Of a DNA stretch of 64,000 nt, positions 58,601-64,000 are shown in pieces (position 1 is the first letter of the stretch; each line of letters opens with the position of its first letter). Below the pieces are notes generated by a model. The model did no database searches. It saw nothing but the letters and a program-made list of their open reading frames with translations, and was not told the DNA's origin. The translations under genes and the position numbers were made by a program. The DNA comes from Tausonia pullulans (Eukaryota; Basidiomycota; Tremellomycetes; Cystofilobasidiales; Mrakiaceae): positions 310,001-374,000 of the forward strand of contig OX637622.1 of assembly GCA_951802195.1 (NCBI GenBank), written 5' to 3'.

Positions 58601-60367
58601 CCGGGAGCGAGCGTGGCTAGACAACAGAGGGAGAGAAGGCGAAAGTCAGTCGACGGATCATAAACGCGTCCGCGAAAGAGAGGCACGCTCACCCTTCGGC
58701 TTGGCAGCCGCCTTGAGAATGTCGGTGTCGATGTCCATCGCATCTCCGCCAGCAGTCTTCACTCCACCGCGGGAGCCCTGGAGCTCGCGGAGAATCCATC
58801 CGACGTGCTTCTCGCGCATGGCGACTTCGATGTCCTTGCGCTCGTCCTCGCTCGACCGGGCAAGCTTGGTGCACCAGACGATGGCCTCTCGATTCTTGAT
58901 TAGGATGCGGACAAGGTCGAACTTGTCGTAGTCAAAGAGCTCCATAAGCTCGTTCTCGCAGTCGCGGAGGTTGTACTCCGAGGAGAGCGTCGTGAGCGCC
59001 TTGGCCGTCAGGTCCGAGGCCGTGATCGGGTCCGGGTACGACTTGGCGATGAGCCGCTGGAGGAAAAAGCCGTCGATGTCGTGCGGAGAGATAATATCCG
59101 AAGCGGCAGCGCCGGCCTTCTTGGATTTGGACGTGCCCGTAGCAGCCGCCGAGGAGCCGAGGAGGAGCTGATCGCCCTCGTCATCGCCGGCGAGAGCGCT
59201 GGCGCCCTCGCCACCCACGGTGTTCTCCTCGTCGTCTTCCTCATCCTCGTCCTCGTCCGAGTCCTCTTCGTCGCGAATTTCAAACTCTTGACCGTCGTCC
59301 TCATCCTCATCGTCCTCGCCTTCGAACTCGACTGCAACACCGTCGTCGTCAATGTCGCCCTCTTTGCCCGCGCCTGCACCTTCGGCGTCGTCTCCCCAGT
59401 CAGTGATCTTCTTCGACAGGTTGACAAATGTTGCAAACGTTTCCGTCTGGATCGGCCCCGCGATGTCCTCGATTTCACGCTTCTTGTCAAAGTCCTTAAG
59501 GTCGTCGGCCTTGAGGATGTCGAGGATGGTGTCCGTCGCGGACCGCACAACATCCGCCGCTTGGTCGCCGAGGCACCGATGAGTCATGCCAAGGATGAGC
59601 TCGTACACCTCACGCGTCTCAGCCGTCTTTGGCCGGTACGAGACTCCCTCCGAGTCCAAGGCGGCCTCGAGAATGTCATTGTACGTCCCCGTCGCGGCTG
59701 TCGAGGACGACGCGGCGCCGCGCTTGACGGCGGATCGTTCTGCGAGGTCCGCTGCAGACTGCTTCGAGGCCGCCGCTTTTTTGGCGTCCTTCTTGGGCGC
59801 CTCACGGTGGACGCGGGTACCCATCTCCCTCTGGTTGATCCGACCGACGAGGGACTCGGCCTCGCCCGTCGGCTCATGGTCTCGTCGAGTGACCTTGGAC
59901 CGGTCTGAGCAGGGGGAGGTGGGGTGGGGGGAGAGAGAGGAGAGGGAGGCAACGAGGGAGGGGGGAAGGCGAGCGCGGCGGCGGTGGAGAAAAGGGCAGA
60001 GCGAGCGAGGATCAGTCAAGTTGAACGATGAATCGAGCCCGCAGAAGAGACGCGACGACGGCTCCCTCTCCTCCTACAGAGGCCATCCAGCAGAAGGGTT
60101 GCCATACTGAGCCCCAGAGACACGCGATCGGATGCATGAGGCTTGCAGGGATGAAGGGGAGAGAAGGGGGAGAGGCGCGAGGCGTGTCGCGTGGGGCGAG
60201 GGAAGGCAGGATCGCGCGAGCCGCCTCCTTCCCAAGAACAAGCGAGCAAGCAGAGCCGCGAGAAAAGGAAGGGAGCCTGTGGACTGACCAGTCTGGATGA
60301 CGAGAGATGACATCTGGCCATAGTTGTAGCCCGAGAGATCGGGCTTGCCGCCCTGTCCGCCGGACAT
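52680..60367 (-). CDS. BRR2: Brr2, U5 snRNP Ski2-like RNA helicase
   Basis: Brr2 unwinds U4/U6 to activate the spliceosome. The ATG at 60367 gives [20 protein letters not shown], then over a long intron [19 protein letters not shown], typical of Brr2 N-termini. An acidic stretch follows (59200-59400). The first helicase cassette has CAPTGAG (motif I, intron-split), [19 protein letters not shown] (DEIH), [50 protein letters not shown] and [20 protein letters not shown] Sec63 unit follows. The second cassette has [17 protein letters not shown] and [12 protein letters not shown], a changed DExH box as usual for the inactive second cassette, and then another Sec63 unit. The C-terminus [15 protein letters not shown] plus an acidic tail ending VAMSE is also characteristic. 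About 2,180 residues, as expected. About eight introns, most in the 5' half. Its stop lies 167 bp from that of MMS22. Confidence 0.96.
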
Positions 60368-60951
60368 GCTGGGGAGCGGTGGGAGGGGGTGAGGGTGGAG
60401 AGGAAGCCGGGCCGAAGTGGAGAACGGAGACGGAAGGGAGGGAGTCGGAGCCGGGGGAGAGAGATAGGGCGAGAAGGAAGAAGAGTGGGGGTGGAAGGAG
60501 AGGGTGGTGGTGGTCGAAGGCCAGCCAGCGAGAGACGAGCGCGAGAGGCGGGCTCGATGCCGCGAGGCGACTGACTGACTGGAAGCAACTCCAGTGGACA
60601 GGCAATCCATCCAGCTGAGACTCCTAACCACCACCACATCCACCACTTCGACGGCCCATCCGTCTCGACAGACAGACCAGATCAGAGGCAGTCGTGCACG
60701 AGCTTGCCTCTGTGAGTAGCAAACATCGCTGCTGCTGTGCCCTCTCGGCCGGACTGGCTGCTCGCCGGGTTGTCTGCTTTCCTCTTTTGGATGACGCTCA
60801 TGGACCCTCGAACTGGCCTCCTTGCGCTCCCACCGAGACGTGCATCGCTCAAGGGGCAGACAAGCCTTCTCCGTGGACCTGCCATACTCCCTGAACCCAG
60901 ACGTGCTCGTCCCGCTGACCCTGCCCTGTCCCGTTTCTCCTTCTCAGCGAC
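60368..60951. promoter_or_regulatory. Shared divergent promoter region, BRR2 and PHD-SET gene
   Basis: The start codons of two divergent genes lie 584 bp apart, so both promoters are expected here. The part next to BRR2 is purine-rich on the plus strand. No specific factor site is recognised. Confidence 0.4.
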
Positions 60952-63900
60952 ATGGCCGCAGACCCTCAGCAGTCCACGCCGGCGGCATCCGGGTCGGAGC
61001 CACGAGCCCAGACAGGATCCGCCCTTGTTCCAAATCAAACCGAGATGGAGGAGGGCGAGGTGGAAGAGGGGGAAGTGGTAGAGAGTACAAGGTGCGCCCG
61101 GGACATGAACTCGACCACATACCTCTTTTTCCAACCCTTCTCTTGTCTAGCCGAGTCTTTGAACATCTCAGCGAATAGCCGTCTCTATAGGGGCGAATAA
61201 TTGACGCTTTTGGGTGTCTTGACGCGTCTCTCGCAGGCCTCCAAGTCCTCCTACAACCCGCGACGCGTCGGCACGAGCCGAAGGTCCCTCCTCCATTGCC
61301 CCGTCACCTCCGAGCTTCCGGCCTCTTGCTCCTCCATTCCCTCTTCCTGCTGCAGTTCCTTCTCCCGCAACGGAAGAGGCCAAAGCCGAGGTTTCTCCCG
61401 CATCCCCCTTGATGGTAGTTGGTCCAGCGAGGGAGGCCGCGAGCGCGCCGGTTCTTACTCCTCCTGCTCGTGGCCCTCCCATTGAGACTCCTATGTCGTC
61501 AGTTATGGTAGAGGCCAAGCCTAAAAACAGCGGAATGGTCTCAGAAGCGGTAAAGGCGCTGCCAACGTTGGCATCCCAATCCGAAGCGCAGAAATCGACA
61601 ATGACAGCGGCTCCGGCAGCATCGACGACGACGCCGAGTGCTGCAAAAGCTGAACAGGGAGATATTGAGATGGACGAGGTCGACCCCGCGCTCTCCCCAA
61701 TCGTCGATACACTCCTCGCACTTCCCTCCTTGCCTGTCAAGTTTCAGGCCCCGCCAGTGCCGCCAACACCGCCCAAACAGCAACAGTCCCCTCCTCCCGC
61801 TGATATCGAAGCTGCTCTTCCTTCGGCACCTACGCATGCTTCTTCTTTCCCTGCTCCACCACCGCCATCTGTAACAGCTCCGGCTCCGACGCCTGCCCCA
61901 CCTCCAGCGAAGCAGCTTTCCACAGCAGCAGCAGCAGCCTTCTTCCCTCCCCCCGAACCAGCGCCCTCAGCGGGCTCCTTCCGACCCGCCGTGGTCCCCT
62001 CTGAAACGGATATCGCCTCCATCCTTCTGGGACTGCATGATTCGACGATTGTGCCTCCTTCTGGATCGAGTCCAACGTCGTCGCTGCCACCGCCTGCTGC
62101 AGCTCCGGCGGTAGCGGCTCCACATCGCGTGCCTGTTCTTCCACCTACGTCGGCTGATGCGGGCGATTCCGAGCACGAAGCCGAGGGCAGCACTCGCTCG
62201 AAGAGCTCCCATAAGAAGCGCAAACGGACGAGCTCGACCCGGCCCTCAGACGCGGCCTCGCCCTCCTCGGCTATGTCTGGTTCTTCCGCCTTGGCCGCCG
62301 GCACTCCCAGCCATAGCCACGGCCAGCCGGCGGAGAAGAAAGGCAAGCCAAGCGGCGGTAAGGGCAAGTCTGGGTCGCCGATGGGGACATCCTCTGCTGC
62401 CTCTGCAACAAGTCCTTTGACCAGAGTCGGTCCGAGAGACATGTCGCATGTCTTGGACCCGGATTCGGGTTTGATTCGATGTATCTGCTCCAATACGGTT
62501 CGTTCCCAATTCTCCCTCTCTACCCAGTCGCACGCCCTGACATTGGGTCTCTGTCTCTCCAGGACGACGACGGCTTTACGATTCAATGCGACATGTGCTA
62601 CGCTTGGGAGCACGCCGTCTGCATGGGTATTCGAGAGGGAGATGTCCCAGAGGAGTACCTCTGCGAGCTCTGCTCGCCGAGACCGGTCGATGTACCAAGG
62701 GCGAGGCAGAAGCAGAGGCAGAGGATAATTCTCGAGGCCCAGAAGCGGCGCGAGGAGGAGGCGGCTGGGAGGAATGGGGGCGGTGGGGTGAGTGGCACTG
62801 GAGCGGCGGGCCGAGGGATAACTGTACCCCAGACGGTGGAGTCGAGAGGGGTCGGCCATCTGGGCGGACAGGGTATGAGCGGCGGGGGCAGGTTGGACGA
62901 CTTGAGCGGTGCCGGTGGAGCATCGTCCCATCACTCAAGCGGGCACCTCAACATCGCTGGAGGAGGAGCTAGCAGCGGTCACCACCACCATCACCAGCAG
63001 TCGATGACCCCTGCCGGGTCCTCCAAGAGCCGGAAAAAAACTGTCGGGCCCGCCGGTGCCACCTCCAGTCACCATCAGAGCGTGTCTGCAGGTGCCGGTG
63101 CTGGAAGTAGCAGTGGTCAGACGCCCTCAACGGGAGCCAAGCCTAGACGAGGCGGCGGAGGCTCGCTGCCACCCTCGACTCCCTCTGCGTCTAGTAACGT
63201 GCACAGCCTCATGGTCGATATCCCACCTAACAACATGAGCTACTCCACCCCGTCTGGCGGTGGAGGGTCTGCTCGCGGTGGCGGTGGCGGTGGTGGCGCT
63301 GGAGACTCGGAGGACGAGGATCTCCGACTCGAGGCATGGACTCTCGAGTACACGCCCGTGAAGGAGAGCATTGTCCGGTGTCCCAGAGTCAAGCAGGTGA
63401 TACAGGCGGTGCTGGACGAGTACGGCGTGGAGAAGCCATCATCGGAGGTAACGGAAGCCTCTGTTACCGCTGCCGTTGTCAAGTCGGAGGCGGGCTCCAT
63501 AGACGTAAACATGGAGGTGACACCAGTTGTTGAGAAAGTGGAGCCTCCAACTGTTCCTCCTTCACTCGGGACCAGGTCCGCTCGCAACTCGCCCGCTCCG
63601 ACCCCATCCTCCTTGTCCACCCTCTCGCCTCTCGGCCCCTTCCTCCCTCCGCTTCCGCTCGCTGGCCCTAGCCTTTCCCAGCTGGCCGCCAAAATCCTCA
63701 TCAAGCCACTTGTCAGCTCCTCACAACTCCTCCTTTCCTCATCCGCCGTCGCCAATTCGGCCCCCTCGTTCACTCGCGCTGTCTACCCCCGGCCCGCGAC
63801 GTACGCTGTCTACGCGGACGCCGCGATTTCCGCGGGCGCCTTCATCGGCGAGTACAAGGGCGAGATACTCTTGGGTGAGGCCTATCGCACCAATCCAATC

Positions 63901-64000
63901 AATCAGTACCGCTTCCTTGGCGTCCCCAAGAGTTCGGTTCGCACACTGGGCGTCGGCCTCGACCTCTGTATAGACGCTCGCGGGTTCGGCAGCGAGCTTC
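60952..64000 (+). CDS. PHD-finger and SET-domain chromatin protein (Set3/MLL5-like), cut by window edge
   Basis: This is a nuclear protein with a PHD finger followed by a SET domain, the layout of yeast Set3/Set4 and animal MLL5, which bind histone marks and scaffold deacetylase complexes. The ATG at 60952 ([15 protein letters not shown]) opens a long Pro/Ala/Ser-rich region. The PHD finger begins at about 62470 with LIRCICSNT, splices to [20 protein letters not shown], and ends [12 protein letters not shown], giving the zinc ligands. A low-complexity linker follows (GGGG, HHHHH and Ser runs), with a basic RKKTVG patch. The SET domain starts at about 63800: [54 protein letters not shown], where the window ends. 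The rest of SET and the C-terminus are missing, so catalytic residues cannot be judged. Set3-type SET domains are usually inactive. Confidence 0.88.

Noticed and set aside
60012-60646. Overlapping minus-strand open frames of about 200 codons near the BRR2 start
   Set aside because: They run through the first BRR2 intron and leader; only the [18 protein letters not shown] frame matches Brr2.
61744-62934. 396-codon minus-strand open frame opposite the PHD-SET gene
   Set aside because: It is a shadow of the Pro/Ala-rich low-complexity coding region; the plus-strand frame leads directly into a PHD finger.

Overview
The window looks like nuclear DNA of a basidiomycete, most plausibly a GC-rich, yeast-like Pucciniomycotina (red-yeast type). 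Genes are close together, coding DNA is GC-rich, and nearly every gene is split by many short GT-AG introns. The proteins are typically fungal: Brr2, Kar2 with an HDEL tail, Mms22/Mus7, GH5 exo-glucanase, Guf1 and an Ies6-type YL1-C protein. The lineage call is an inference; I could not run a search.

Layout. 1-2388 has no gene I can defend. 2389-10439 holds an ARMT1/DUF89 damage-control phosphatase (+), endonuclease V (-) and a GEN1/Yen1-type XPG nuclease (+). 10705-15999 holds an L-rhamnonate dehydratase and an MFSD1-like MFS transporter, both on the minus strand. 16000-19935 is gene-poor and more AT-rich; it carries an intron-containing tRNA-Leu(UAA), diverged repeat units and an imperfect inverted repeat.

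From 19936 to 37771 lies the most unusual structure. An 899-bp segment carrying a complete INO80-subunit (Ies6/YL1-C) gene occurs twice in inverted orientation, at 19936-20834 and 36873-37771. I found one base difference between the arms, and it is synonymous. The arms enclose about 16 kb with an F-box-like gene, mitochondrial GUF1, a GPI-anchored exo-1,3-beta-glucanase, the ER chaperone KAR2/BiP with UPR-type promoter sites, an S33/TAP-like alpha/beta hydrolase and an unrecognised small gene.

The right part carries a small unrecognised protein, an allantoate/nicotinate-type MFS permease, a membrane-anchored alpha/beta hydrolase with Gly at the nucleophile elbow, a giant MMS22/Mus7 DNA-repair gene with a run of SQ motifs, the U5 snRNP helicase BRR2 on the minus strand, and a PHD-SET (Set3/MLL5-like) chromatin gene cut by the right edge.

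These are mainly housekeeping genes and do not form one pathway. Several act in genome maintenance and chromatin (endonuclease V, GEN1/Yen1, MMS22, Ies6, PHD-SET). KAR2, EXG1 and the S33 hydrolase belong to the secretory/cell-wall side. I saw no CRISPR array, intact transposon or secondary-metabolite cluster.
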